A stretch of DNA of 64,000 nt from Streptomyces dangxiongensis (GTDB lineage: Bacteria; Actinomycetota; Actinomycetes; Streptomycetales; Streptomycetaceae), in contig NZ_CP033073.1 in assembly GCF_003675325.1 (NCBI RefSeq), positions 2,604,001 to 2,668,000 of the forward strand, given 5' to 3'. Of the stretch, positions 27,017-35,825 are shown one piece after another. Each line of letters opens with the position of its first letter. The stretch's first letter is position 1. The notes below the pieces were generated by a model that searched no databases, had not been told where the DNA came from, and worked only from the letters and a program-made list of their open reading frames with translations. The translations under genes were made by a program, and so were the position numbers.

Positions 27017-27640
27017 CTACCCTCCGCGGGCCATCCCGCCCGGGACACCGTCGGAGACCCCGTCGGCGCCTGGGGAGTCATCGCGGCCGGATCCGCCGCC
27101 GCACCCGGACACACCGTGCGTACCGGAGGCCCCGCCCTCACCCGCCCCGGTACCACCATCCCCCGGAGCCGGACCGCCCCCGCTGCCTCCGCCTCCTTGG
27201 CCACCGCCCCCGCCGCCGTCTCCCCCACCCCCGTGGGCCTCTCCCCCGTGGCCCTCGTGCCCGGTGCGGCGCTCGATGAGGTCCTTGACGAGCTGCACCA
27301 GCTCGGCGGGTTCGAAGGGCTTGGCGAGGAAGGCGTCCACGCCGACATCGAGGCCGGTCTCGACCTCGTACTGCGTACACGCGCTGATGATGGCGAGGGG
27401 CAGATGGCGCGTACGGGGATCGGCACGGAGCCGGGCGGCGGTGCGCAGCCCGTCCAGCCGGGGCATGACGACATCGAGCGTGATGACGTCGGGCTGCACC
27501 TGATGCACCACGTCCAGACACTCGGCACCATCGGCCGCGGTCACGACCTCAAGCCCTTCCAGCTCGAGATTGACCCTGATCAGCTGCCGGATGACCTTGT
27601 TGTCGTCCACAACAAGCACCCGACCGGGAGCGCCTGGCAC
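27017..27640 (-). CDS. Orphan single-domain response regulator with Gly-rich tail
   Basis: 207 residues from a GTG (VPGAPGRVLVVDDNK). A GTG 18 codons upstream is an alternative start. The receiver domain is complete: acidic pocket VVDDNK, phospho-acceptor Asp in LDVVMPRLDG, Ser/Thr switch region IISACTQ, and Lys in LAKPFEP. There is no output DNA-binding domain. After residue 130 comes a roughly 70-residue tail almost entirely Gly/Ser/Asp/Pro with a GHEGHGGEAHGGGG start. No kinase gene adjoins it. It may act by protein-protein contacts, like CheY-type regulators. The partner is unknown. Confidence 0.85.
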   Translation of the reverse strand: MPGAPGRVLVVDDNKVIRQLIRVNLELEGLEVVTAADGAECLDVVHQVQPDVITLDVVMPRLDGLRTAARLRADPRTRHLPLAIISACTQYEVETGLDVGVDAFLAKPFEPAELVQLVKDLIERRTGHEGHGGEAHGGGGDGGGGGGQGGGGSGGGPAPGDGGTGAGEGGASGTHGVSGCGGGSGRDDSPGADGVSDGVPGGMARGG

Positions 27641-27760
27641 ACGTCGAGAGTAGGTCGGCACCGGCCACCGCGTCCGGGTTTTCCCCACTTCCACCCCCTA
27701 CCGGGGACGCGCCCACCCCCACCCGCGCAAACGGGTTCCTGATCACCCCCGCGGACCTGC

Positions 27761-27766
27761 TAGTGT
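27761..27766 (+). promoter_or_regulatory. Possible -10 element for the tRNA-Arg gene
   Basis: TAGTGT lies 41 bases before the tRNA. TTCCTG 19 bases further upstream is a poor -35. The match is weak and based only on position. Confidence 0.3.
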
Positions 27767-27806
27767 TCTACCCGTCGCCGCGAGCGAGAAGCTCAACGCC
27801 AGACAC

Positions 27807-27878
27807 GCCCCCGTAGCTCAGGGGATAGAGCAACGGCCTCCGGAGCCGTGTGCGCAGGTTCGAATCCTGCCGGGGGCA
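27807..27878 (+). tRNA. tRNA-Arg, anticodon CCG
   Basis: A complete cloverleaf can be drawn. The acceptor stem is GCCCCCG/CGGGGGC with discriminator A at 27878. The D-arm is GCTC...GAGC and the anticodon stem ACGGC/GCCGT with loop CTCCGGA, giving anticodon CCG at 27840-27842. The T-arm is GCAGG/CCTGC with loop TTCGAAT. The 3' CCA is not encoded. It reads CGG codons, which are abundant in this genome. A hairpin terminator follows. Confidence 0.97.
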
Positions 27879-27896
27879 CCCTTCATACGGTGCCCA

Positions 27897-27936
27897 AAGA
27901 CCCCGTCACCAGCGGAAACGCTGAGGCCGGGGTCTT
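27897..27936 (+). terminator. Terminator of the tRNA-Arg gene
   Basis: AAGACCCCG (27897-27905) pairs with CGGGGTCTT (27928-27936). Inside the loop CAGCG-GAAA-CGCTG forms a second stem with a GNRA-type tetraloop. The nested structure ends in TCTT, the closest thing to a T-run in this window. Confidence 0.8.
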
Positions 27937-28378
27937 CGCGTTCGTGTGGGCGTAAAGCAGCGCTGAGCGGTCGTGAGCCGGAGTCTGTGGGCTTCCGTGG
28001 GGAGGATCTTGGGTTCGGCCCGGGTTGGCCCTGACCCCAGCGGGCCCTGTCCAGGCGATGCCGGTGGCCGAGACCCCAGCAGGACTCTCCCGCCCTGGGC
28101 GATCAGGTCGCCGAACAGCCCCCTTTGAGGATCGTGGTGCTGCCGGTGCCGGGCAGGTCCGCACGAGCCGCATCCGTCGTCCACGCAAGCGCGGTGGGAG
28201 GGGTTCTGGGCCGGCAGGAGCACGTCCCCCGGCGGTCCTGTCCGGGCCAGTGGGCCGGTGCCCGCCTCGCCGTGGGTCATGAGGTGGGCAGTACGCGCAC
28301 CCTGTCCTACTCCGTACCACCAGGGTCGCTGGACGAAGGCCGGGCTGCGATATCGCCGAGGTGAGCTTCACACCCGGT
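27937..28378. other. Gene-poor stretch after tRNA-Arg
   Basis: About 440 bases between the tRNA terminator and the toxin-antitoxin pair. Open frames exist on the minus strand (for example a 124-codon frame ending near 27906 that starts MTHGEAGTGPL and contains a CVDDGCGSCG segment). Third-position GC fades along it and no ribosome-binding site or known family is visible. Decayed mobile-element sequence next to the tRNA is plausible. I found no second copy of the tRNA 3' end by eye. Confidence 0.4.
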
Positions 28379-28399
28379 CGGTAGCATCAGCGGTAGCAT
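28379..28399 (+). promoter_or_regulatory. Direct repeats overlapping the promoter of the antitoxin gene
   Basis: CGGTAGCAT occurs at 28379-28387 and again at 28391-28399, a 12-base period. Each contains TAGCAT, a good -10 match. The second copy ends 7 bases before the ATG, so transcription from it would be leaderless or nearly so. Repeats with this spacing fit binding of a ribbon-helix-helix antitoxin that represses its own promoter. Confidence 0.6.
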
Positions 28400-28406
28400 A
28401 AGGAGT

Positions 28407-28670
28407 ATGAGCGAGCCCACTCAGAAGTACTCGATCACGATGCCCCGGGACATCGCCGACGCCGCCCGCGCCCGCAGTGGCCCTTCCGGCCTGTCCGCCT
28501 ATGTCGCCGCCGCCGTCGCCCGGCAGATCGAGCGTGACAACCTCAACGAACTCATCCAGGTCGCGGAGGCGGAACACGGCCCCATCACCGAGGACGAGGT
28601 GCAGGCCGTGCGCGATCAGCTGCACCACGCACGCGCGCAGCAGGCCGGTGACGGGAAGAGTGCGGCGTGA
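28407..28670 (+). CDS. Ribbon-helix-helix antitoxin (VapB/CopG-like)
   Basis: 87 residues. The N-terminal KYSITMPRDIADAARARSGP followed by LSAYVAAAVARQIERDNL has the strand-helix-helix pattern of RHH DNA-binding proteins. The C-terminal half is acidic and helical, as expected for a toxin-wrapping tail. AAGGAG is only one base from the ATG, so translation may be leaderless. It overlaps the PIN toxin gene by 4 bases (GTGA), the standard coupled order antitoxin-toxin. It represses its promoter and neutralises the toxin by family analogy. Confidence 0.82.
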   Translation: MSEPTQKYSITMPRDIADAARARSGPSGLSAYVAAAVARQIERDNLNELIQVAEAEHGPITEDEVQAVRDQLHHARAQQAGDGKSAA

Positions 28671-29080
28671 CGCCTCCGTCGGCCACCCCAGGCGGCACGC
28701 TGGTGCTCGACAGCGAAGGACTGGCCAAGGCCGTGCTGCGGGACCGAACGGTCACCGTCTGGCTCGCCCTCGCCCGCGCCGACGACCTGCGCGTGATCAC
28801 GTCCGCGGCCACCCTGGTGGAAGTCGTTCACCCACGCGTCAACCGCCCCGCACTGGAATGGACCCTCTCCCGCGTCATCGTGGAGCCGGTCACCGAACCG
28901 ATCGCCCGCCATGCTTCAGCCCTTCTGGCCGAGGCCGGCCTGCACGGCCACAGGCATGCGATCGATGCCATGCTGAGCGCGACCGCCCTCGCCGCCCCCG
29001 GGCCCGTCACCATCCTCACGTCGGACCCGGAAGATCTCAACGCACTCTGCGGGTCGCGCGCGACGGTCATCAAGATCTGA
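28667..29080 (+). CDS. PIN-domain toxin (VapC-like ribonuclease)
   Basis: 137 residues. The four acidic PIN residues can be placed: Asp in LVLDSEGLAK, Glu in TLVEVVHP, Asp in HAIDAMLSATAL and Asp in LTSDPEDLNAL. PIN toxins cleave RNA, often tRNA or rRNA, with Mg2+. The GTG start overlaps the antitoxin stop. The location next to a tRNA gene and a restriction system fits a plasmid- or island-stabilising module. Confidence 0.87.
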   Translation: MTPPSATPGGTLVLDSEGLAKAVLRDRTVTVWLALARADDLRVITSAATLVEVVHPRVNRPALEWTLSRVIVEPVTEPIARHASALLAEAGLHGHRHAIDAMLSATALAAPGPVTILTSDPEDLNALCGSRATVIKI

Positions 29081-29084
29081 GTCC

Positions 29085-29327
29085 GTGGTCGTCGCTGTCG
29101 TCGGTGTGGGTGGGAACGCCGCCTCCGCTGTGATCACTCAGGTTCTGGCCCGGCGGGCCGAGTGGCGGAGGCTGGAGCGGGAGGAGCGGGTCCGGCTGGT
29201 GGAGCAGTGGGCTTCCGAGGATCAGCGGCGCATCGATCAGCTCCGGAGCGGTTACGTCCAGTTGCACGCGCATGACCGGCACTACCGGAACGCCATGCCG
29301 GTGTACGCCTACGTGCCGGTCCGGTGA
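29085..29327 (+). CDS. Small protein with N-terminal hydrophobic helix, possibly a fragment
   Basis: 80 codons from GTG at 29085. It begins with a short hydrophobic stretch (VVAVVGVGGNAASAVITQVLA) and continues with a charged helix (RRAEWRRLEREERVRLVEQW). This resembles the start of larger actinobacterial membrane-anchored coiled-coil proteins, so it may be truncated. There is no clear ribosome-binding site, only 4 bases after the toxin stop. Function unknown. Confidence 0.5.
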   Translation: MVVAVVGVGGNAASAVITQVLARRAEWRRLEREERVRLVEQWASEDQRRIDQLRSGYVQLHAHDRHYRNAMPVYAYVPVR

Positions 29328-29388
29328 CCGTGGTGTGAGGCCTCCGCCGGGACCGGTCGGTCGGGAGGGGCGACGTATCATTCGGGGC

Positions 29389-30927
29389 GTGATCACCGGT
29401 GACATCAAGGCCAGGATCGACCGCGTCTGGGACACGTTCTGGTCGGGCGGAATCTCCAATCCCACGGACGTGATCGAGCAGATCACCTACCTGCTGTTCA
29501 TCCGCCGCCTGGACGACCTGCACACCGCCGCGCTCCAGCGTGCTCAGGTGCTCGGCCGGCCCGTCACCGGCGGGATCTTCCCCGAGGGCACCGACGAGCA
29601 GGGCCGGGACTGGAACGACCTGCGCTGGTCGGTGTTCCGCAACCTCGATCCCGACCGCATGTACGAGGTCGTGGACAAGCGGGTCTTCCCGTTCCTCCAG
29701 ACCCTGGGTGTGGACGGTTCCACGTTCTCGCAGCACATGGAGCACGCCCGGCTGACCGTCCCGAACGCGTACATGCTCGACAAGGTCGTCGGGCTGCTGT
29801 CGGACATCCCGATGCAGAACCGGGACACCAACGGCGACCTGTACGAGTACATGCTCGGCAAGCTGTCCACCTCGGGGACCAACGGCCAGTTCCGTACGCC
29901 GCGGCACATCATCGATCTGATGGTCAACATGACGGCTCCCCGCGCGGACGACGTCATCATCGACCCGGCCTGCGGCACCGCCGGCTTCCTGGTCGTGGCC
30001 GAGGAGTACGTGCGCAGGCACCACGCGCAGGTGTTGCGGACCGAGGAAGGGCGCCGGCACTTCCACCACGACATGTTCCACGGTTTCGACACCGACCCGC
30101 ACATGCTGCGCATCGGCTCGATGAACATGCTGCTGCACGGGATCGAGAACCCCGACATCCAGCACCGGGACTCCCTGTCCCAGCAGGCGGGCCACGACGA
30201 GGACAAGTACTCGCTCATCCTGGCCAATCCGCCGTTCGCCGGGTCGCTGGACTACGAGCAGGTCAGCAAGGACCTGCTCAGGGACCTCAAGACCAGGAAG
30301 ACCGAGCTGCTGTTCCTGGCGTTGTTCCTGCGGCTGCTCAAGCCGGGCGGCCGGGCGGCGGTGGTCGTGCCGGACGGTGTGCTGTTCGGTTCCTCGGCGG
30401 CGCACCGCAAGCTTCGCAGGACGCTGGTGGAGGACCACCATCTGTCGGCGATCGTCAAGCTGCCCTCCGGGGTCTTCAAGCCGTACGCGGGCGTCTCCAC
30501 CGCGATCCTGTTCTTCACCAGGACCGGCGTGGGCGGCACGGACGACGTGTGGTTCTACGACGTGAAGTCCGACGGCATGAGCCTCGACGACAAGCGCACG
30601 ATGCTGGTGCCGGCGGACCGGTTCGGCCCGGTGCCCGCCGGTGAGTTCGTGGAGGCCGACCACGAGCGGAACAACCTGCCCGACGTCCTGCGCCGCTGGG
30701 CCGAGCGCGAGACGTCCGAGAGGTCACGCCCGCGCACGGAGCAGTCCTTCACGGTCCCCCGGGCCGAGATAGCGGCGAACGACTACGACCTCTCCATCAA
30801 CCGGTACAAGGAAGTGGTGCACGAGGAGGTCGAGTATCCCGAGCCCGCCGACATCATCGAGAACCTGAAGAAGCTGGACGCCCAGATCCGTACGGGTCTC
30901 GAGGAGCTGGAAGGGATGCTCGCGTGA
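29389..30927 (+). CDS. hsdM: Type I restriction-modification system methyltransferase subunit
   Basis: 512 residues. N-terminal HsdM_N helical domain (DIKARIDRVWDTFWSGGISN), SAM motif DPACGTAGFL near residue 190, and catalytic NPPF in ILANPPFAGSL near residue 280, which marks N6-adenine methylation. The start is the GTG giving VITGDIKARID, which matches family N-termini. An upstream extension is compositionally unlike it. The stop overlaps hsdS by the GTGA arrangement. Two copies with one HsdS form the methylase, and HsdR adds restriction. Confidence 0.95.
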   Translation: MITGDIKARIDRVWDTFWSGGISNPTDVIEQITYLLFIRRLDDLHTAALQRAQVLGRPVTGGIFPEGTDEQGRDWNDLRWSVFRNLDPDRMYEVVDKRVFPFLQTLGVDGSTFSQHMEHARLTVPNAYMLDKVVGLLSDIPMQNRDTNGDLYEYMLGKLSTSGTNGQFRTPRHIIDLMVNMTAPRADDVIIDPACGTAGFLVVAEEYVRRHHAQVLRTEEGRRHFHHDMFHGFDTDPHMLRIGSMNMLLHGIENPDIQHRDSLSQQAGHDEDKYSLILANPPFAGSLDYEQVSKDLLRDLKTRKTELLFLALFLRLLKPGGRAAVVVPDGVLFGSSAAHRKLRRTLVEDHHLSAIVKLPSGVFKPYAGVSTAILFFTRTGVGGTDDVWFYDVKSDGMSLDDKRTMLVPADRFGPVPAGEFVEADHERNNLPDVLRRWAERETSERSRPRTEQSFTVPRAEIAANDYDLSINRYKEVVHEEVEYPEPADIIENLKKLDAQIRTGLEELEGMLA

Positions 30928-32117
30928 GCGCCCCCTCGGCCGGGCCCGGCGACACCACCGCGCTGCGGGTGGGGGACGCCCTGGAGGAGTTCACCGAGAC
31001 ACTCGGGGCCGCCGAGGAGCCCCCGGTCCTCACCCTCACCGAGCGGAACGGATTCGTCCGGCAGGACGAGCGCTTCCACAAGCGGCTGGCCACCACCGAC
31101 GTCTCCAAGTACAAGGTCATCCGGGAGAACGACTTCGCCTTCAACCCCTACCTGCTGTGGGCGGGTGCGCTGGCGCTCAACTCGCGGTTCGAGTCCGGGG
31201 TGATCTCACCGCTGTATCCGACCTTCAGGGTGCGGGACGGCTACGACCCCGCGTACCTGCGGTACGTCCTTCTGTCCGGCCCGATGATCCAGAAGTACGA
31301 CTCGATCGCGTTCGGCTCGGTACCGCGGCGCCGGCGTTCCTCGGTGGAGGACTTCCTCGGTCTGACGCTTCCCGCGGTGCCGCCGGAGGCGGAACAGCGG
31401 CGGATCGCCCGGATCCTCGATCACACCGACGGTCTCCGGGCGAAGCGGCGGGCCGCGATCGCCCTCCTGGACGACGTCGTCGTCGCCGCGTACCAGAAGG
31501 AGTTCGCGGCGGACCGGCACATCGCCCGGACCACGCTCGAACACGTCCTCGTGGACGGTCTCTCCAACGGGCTGTCCCCCGCGACCGCGGGGAACATCAC
31601 CGCTCGCGTGCTGACGTTGTCGGCGGTGACGAGCGGCGTGTACCGGCCTGCGGAATCCAGGGAGGCGGAGTTCGCCAAGAAGCCTTCCGCGGCCCAGCTC
31701 GTGGCGGAGAACTCCTTCCTCATCTCCCGGGGTAACGGGAACCCGGAACTGGTCGGAGTGGGGGTGGTGGGACGGCCCGACGCCGAGGGGCGCCCCCTGA
31801 TCTTCCCCGACACCGTGATCGGCGGTGTCATAGACACCCGGCGAGCGGTTCCCGAGTTCCTGGCCGTGGCGTGGCGGACACCTGACGTGCGGGCGCAGAT
31901 CAGGTCGGTGGCCAGAACGACCAACGGCACCTACAAGGTGAACCAGAAGGGCCTCGGCGCGATCACGTTCCCGCTTCCGGACCCGCACGACCAGGAACGG
32001 TTCGCGGCCGAGGTGCGGCAGGTCGACACCGTACGCCGGCGGTACCAGGCGCACCTGGCCGAGCTGGACACGCTGTTCGCCTCGCTCCAGGCCCGCGCGT
32101 TCCGCGGTGACCTCTGA
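30924..32117 (+). CDS. hsdS: Type I restriction-modification system specificity subunit
   Basis: 397 residues in the two-half layout. A first target-recognition domain (residues about 10-150, with YKVIRENDFAFNPYLLWAG) is followed by a coiled central region PEAEQRRIARILDHTDGLRAK, a second recognition domain (about 200-360, ISRGNGNPELVGVG) and a second coiled region PDPHDQERFAAEVRQVDTV. The two domains read the two halves of a split recognition site, which cannot be predicted here. It overlaps hsdM by 4 bases, ensuring balanced production. Confidence 0.93.
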   Translation: MSAPSAGPGDTTALRVGDALEEFTETLGAAEEPPVLTLTERNGFVRQDERFHKRLATTDVSKYKVIRENDFAFNPYLLWAGALALNSRFESGVISPLYPTFRVRDGYDPAYLRYVLLSGPMIQKYDSIAFGSVPRRRRSSVEDFLGLTLPAVPPEAEQRRIARILDHTDGLRAKRRAAIALLDDVVVAAYQKEFAADRHIARTTLEHVLVDGLSNGLSPATAGNITARVLTLSAVTSGVYRPAESREAEFAKKPSAAQLVAENSFLISRGNGNPELVGVGVVGRPDAEGRPLIFPDTVIGGVIDTRRAVPEFLAVAWRTPDVRAQIRSVARTTNGTYKVNQKGLGAITFPLPDPHDQERFAAEVRQVDTVRRRYQAHLAELDTLFASLQARAFRGDL

Positions 32118-32256
32118 CGGTCGCCGTGTCCGCGGACCCCGCGGCGGCGGCGCTCGCTCACGATCATGGTCCGGCGGGCCTGGTGTGTGTGGCGTGGGGG
32201 CTGGTTGACTGATCACGGCAACGTCAAGGGGACGCGGGAGCGGGGGAGTTCCAGGG

Positions 32257-35200
32257 GTGGGTACGTTCGAGTTCGTCAAGGCCGAGTGGCCTGATCTGTA
32301 CGAGTTGGCCGGCCGTGCCGAGCAGTACGCCCGCTTCGACCCGTACGCGTCCGGCATCTACTCCCGCCGCGCCCTGGAGGCCGCGGTCGGCTGGCTGTAC
32401 GCCTACGACGGCGCGCTGGGCCGGCCGTACCGGGACGATCTCAACGGCCGCCTGGCCGAGCCGGCGTTCAGGGCCCTGGTCGGCCCCGATCTGCTGGACA
32501 AGATGCATCTGGTGCGCCGGACCGGGAACCGCGCGGCGCACGACACCACGATGACGAAGGTGACGGTGCAGCACGCGGTCGCCTCGCTGCGCGCGCTGTT
32601 CCACAGCCTGTACTGGCTGGCCCGCACCTACACCCGGCACCCCGGTTCGGTGCCGTCCTCGCTGACGTTCGACCCCGCCGCGCTGCCGGCGCCCGGCGCC
32701 ACGGCCGGGACGCGGGACCCGGCCCGCAGGACGCGCGCGCAGATCGAGGCCCTGGACGCGGAGCTGGCGGCCGGGGCCGAGGCCCTGGAGGCGGAGCGGG
32801 CCCGGAACTCCGAGCTGGAGGCCGAGCTGGCCAGGGCGCTCGCGCAGGCGGCCAAGGAGGCCAACTCCAGGCTGGCGGACACGCACGACTACGACGAGGC
32901 GACCACCCGCAGCGATCTGGTCGACGCCCTGCTGGCCGAGGCCGGCTGGCCCCTGGCCGAGGACCGTGACCGGGAGTTCCCGGTGCCCGGGGCGGCGGCG
33001 GACGGTGGCACGGGGTACGCCGACTACGTGCTGTGGGGCGACGACGGGCTGCCGTTGGCCGTCGTGGAGGCCAAGCGCACCGGCCGGGACCCGATGGACG
33101 GTCTCAAGCAGGCCGAGATGTACGCCGACGGTCTGGAGAGGATGTACGGGCGCCGCCCGGTCATCTTCACCACCAACGGCAACGAGCACCGCATCTACGA
33201 CGACGGCGGCTACCGGCACGGGCCCGGGTACCCGCCGCGGACGGTCGCGGGCTTCTACACCCGCGACGAGCTGGAGTGGATGCAGCAGCGCCGCAGGAAC
33301 CGGCGGGCGATCCACGGCGTGCCGCTGCCCGGACGAGCCGCGGACATCGCCGGCCGGGACTACCAGAGCCGCGCCGTCCGCGCCGTCGCCGAGGAATTCG
33401 ACGACCGGGCCCAGCGGGGAGCGCTGCTGGTCATGGCCACCGGCACGGGCAAGACCCGCACGGTGATCGGCCTGGTGGAGACCCTGCTGAAGGCCGGGTG
33501 GGTGCGTCGCGTGCTGTTCCTGGCCGACCGGAACGCGCTGGTGCGCCAGACGGTGCGCGCGTTCGGCAGGAACCTGCCGGACGTGCCGGCCGTGGACCTG
33601 CGGGAGGCGGACCAGGCCGACAAGGCCCGCGTCTACGTGTCCACGTACTCGAAGATGATGTTCGAGATCGACAGGTTCGACGACGACGGGACCCGCAGGT
33701 TCGGGCCGGGCTTCTTCGACCTCGTCGTCGTCGACGAGGCCCACCGGTCGGTGTACCGCAAGTACCGGCACATCTTCCGGTGGTTCGACGCGCTGCTGGT
33801 GGGCCTGACCGCCACCCCCAAGGACGAGGTGGACCGCAACACCTACTCGCTGTTCGGGCTCGAACAGGGCGTCCCCACCGACTTCTACCCACTGCACCGG
33901 GCCATCGAGGACCAGTGGCTCGTGCCCCCGCGCGTCATCGACGTGCCCCTGAAGTTCCCCCGGCAGGGCGTGCACTACGAGCAACTGTCGGACGAGGAGA
34001 AGGACCAGTGGGACGCACTGGACTGGGGTGAGGGGGCCGAACCGCCCGAGGACGTGGACGGCGAGGCCCTGAACGACTGGCTGTTCAACACGGACACCAT
34101 CGACAAGGCCCTGAAGTTCCTGATGGAGAAGGGCCACCGGGTCGAGGCCGGTGACCGGATCGCCAAGACGATCGTCTTCGCGAAGAACCAGCGGCACGCC
34201 CGTTACATCGTGGAGCGGTTCGACCACGCCTACCCCCACCTGGCCGGCAAGGCCGCGCGCGTGATCATCTCCTCGGACGACCGCGCCCAGACGACCCTGG
34301 ACGAGTTCTCCGACCCGGCCGGGCAGCCCGACATCGCCGTGTCCGTCGACATGCTCGACACCGGCGTGGACGTGCCCGAGGTCGCCAACCTGGTGTTCTT
34401 CAAACGGGTGTTCACCTCCTCGAAGTTCTGGCAGATGATCGGCCGCGGCACCCGTCTGCGTCCCGACCTGTACGGGCCCGGCCGGGACAAGGAGGACTTC
34501 TTCGTCTTCGACCTGCTCGGCAACGCGGAGTGGTTCAACCAGGACCTGCCTCGTGCCGAGGGACGGGTGGCCAGGTCGCTGCGCTCCCGCACGTTCGCCG
34601 CCCGCGTGGATCTGCTGCGCACCATCGACCTTCTTGACGATCCCGGTGCGGAGCTGGCCGGCTTGCGCGACGCCGTCGCCGCGCGGCTGCACGAGACCGT
34701 GACCGGGATGAACCTGGACAACTTCATCGTCCGCGACCACCGCTCCTGGGCGGAGGCCTACGCCGACCGCGGGGCCTGGTCACGCGAGCGGATCCGGGCC
34801 GCCGACCCCCAGGACCTGGGTGACCTCGTCGAGAACCTGGGCGACCTGCCCACCGCCGACCGCGGGGACGGCACGGACGAGAAGGCCAGGCGCTTCGACC
34901 TGATGATGCTCACTCTCCAACTGGGCACCCTGCGCCCGGACATCGACGTGGCACGGGTGCGGGAGAACGTGCGGGCCATCGCCTCGGCGCTGCTGGAGAA
35001 CCGGGACGTGCACCAGATCGCGGCCCAGGTCGCGCTGCTGGACGACGTGGCCGGCGAGGAGTGGTGGCAGGACGTCACCGCTGCCATGGTGGAGGTCGCG
35101 CGCCTGCGGATGCGCGGCCTGGTCGGGCTGATCACCCGGGACCAGCAGAGAATCGTCTACACGGATCTGGCCGAGGAGTTGGGCGAGGTACGGGAGATCG

Positions 35201-35709
35201 AGCTGACCGCCGCGGCCAAGGGCGTCAACGCCAAGCGGTTCCGGCAGAAGGCGCAGGCCTATCTGGCCGGGAACCTGAACCACTTGGCCCTGCAGAAGCT
35301 CCGCCGGAACAGGACGCTGACCCAGCAGGACCTGGACGAGCTGGGCCGCATGCTCGTGGATGCCCGGATCGGTACGGAGGCCGACGTGCACGCCGCCGCC
35401 GAACGGGCCCACGGCCTGGGCAGGTTCGTCCGTTCCCTCGTCGGTCTGGAACGCGAGGCCGTCGAGGAGGCGTTCGCCGCGTTCCTCCAGGACGCGGGTG
35501 CCACCCGGGCCCAGCAGGACTTCGTGCGCCTGGTCATCGACCATCTGACCGACAACGGCGCGCTCGACCCCGGTCTGCTGTGGGAGGACCCGTTCAACCG
35601 GGACGACCCGTCCGGGGTCTCGGGGGTGTTCCCCGACCCGGTCCCGCTGGTCGAGGTCATCCGCCGGTTCAACAGCGGGGCCGACCTGCCGTCGTCCGCG
35701 ACGGCCTGA
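32257..35709 (+). CDS. hsdR: Type I restriction endonuclease/translocase subunit
   Basis: 1150 residues. An N-terminal DUF4145-like helical domain (residues 1-150) and a coiled coil (Glu/Ala-rich, about 165-210) precede the PD-(D/E)xK nuclease core (GYADYVLWGDD...LAVVEAKRTG, about 255-275). A superfamily 2 motor follows: Walker A ATGTGKTRT near 394, DEAH-type VVVDEAHRS near 492, SDDRAQTTLDEF and the arginine finger MIGRGTRLRPD. An EcoEI-type C-terminal domain ends the protein. It translocates DNA and cuts at a distance when HsdM/HsdS meet unmethylated sites. The GTG start is weakly supported, and it has a separate 139-bp leader. Confidence 0.95.
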   Translation: MGTFEFVKAEWPDLYELAGRAEQYARFDPYASGIYSRRALEAAVGWLYAYDGALGRPYRDDLNGRLAEPAFRALVGPDLLDKMHLVRRTGNRAAHDTTMTKVTVQHAVASLRALFHSLYWLARTYTRHPGSVPSSLTFDPAALPAPGATAGTRDPARRTRAQIEALDAELAAGAEALEAERARNSELEAELARALAQAAKEANSRLADTHDYDEATTRSDLVDALLAEAGWPLAEDRDREFPVPGAAADGGTGYADYVLWGDDGLPLAVVEAKRTGRDPMDGLKQAEMYADGLERMYGRRPVIFTTNGNEHRIYDDGGYRHGPGYPPRTVAGFYTRDELEWMQQRRRNRRAIHGVPLPGRAADIAGRDYQSRAVRAVAEEFDDRAQRGALLVMATGTGKTRTVIGLVETLLKAGWVRRVLFLADRNALVRQTVRAFGRNLPDVPAVDLREADQADKARVYVSTYSKMMFEIDRFDDDGTRRFGPGFFDLVVVDEAHRSVYRKYRHIFRWFDALLVGLTATPKDEVDRNTYSLFGLEQGVPTDFYPLHRAIEDQWLVPPRVIDVPLKFPRQGVHYEQLSDEEKDQWDALDWGEGAEPPEDVDGEALNDWLFNTDTIDKALKFLMEKGHRVEAGDRIAKTIVFAKNQRHARYIVERFDHAYPHLAGKAARVIISSDDRAQTTLDEFSDPAGQPDIAVSVDMLDTGVDVPEVANLVFFKRVFTSSKFWQMIGRGTRLRPDLYGPGRDKEDFFVFDLLGNAEWFNQDLPRAEGRVARSLRSRTFAARVDLLRTIDLLDDPGAELAGLRDAVAARLHETVTGMNLDNFIVRDHRSWAEAYADRGAWSRERIRAADPQDLGDLVENLGDLPTADRGDGTDEKARRFDLMMLTLQLGTLRPDIDVARVRENVRAIASALLENRDVHQIAAQVALLDDVAGEEWWQDVTAAMVEVARLRMRGLVGLITRDQQRIVYTDLAEELGEVREIELTAAAKGVNAKRFRQKAQAYLAGNLNHLALQKLRRNRTLTQQDLDELGRMLVDARIGTEADVHAAAERAHGLGRFVRSLVGLEREAVEEAFAAFLQDAGATRAQQDFVRLVIDHLTDNGALDPGLLWEDPFNRDDPSGVSGVFPDPVPLVEVIRRFNSGADLPSSATA

Positions 35710-35825
35710 GCCGACCGGGGGCGCAGGCCGGCCCCGCGGCCCGCGCGGAGGGCCGTGCACCCGCTCCGGTGCCGGTGCGGGTGGCGGTGCGGGTGGCACA
35801 CCCCGTTGGGGCCCGGAGGCTTCGT

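Noticed and set aside
27883..28371. Minus-strand open frames of 124-162 codons just after the tRNA
   Set aside because: Biased composition without consistent third-position GC, no ribosome-binding site and no recognisable motif. They overlap the tRNA terminator.
35714..35825. Possible second attachment site copy of the tRNA-Arg end
   Set aside because: Only a short GC match (ccgggggcgca) to the acceptor arm. In GC-rich DNA this is not meaningful.
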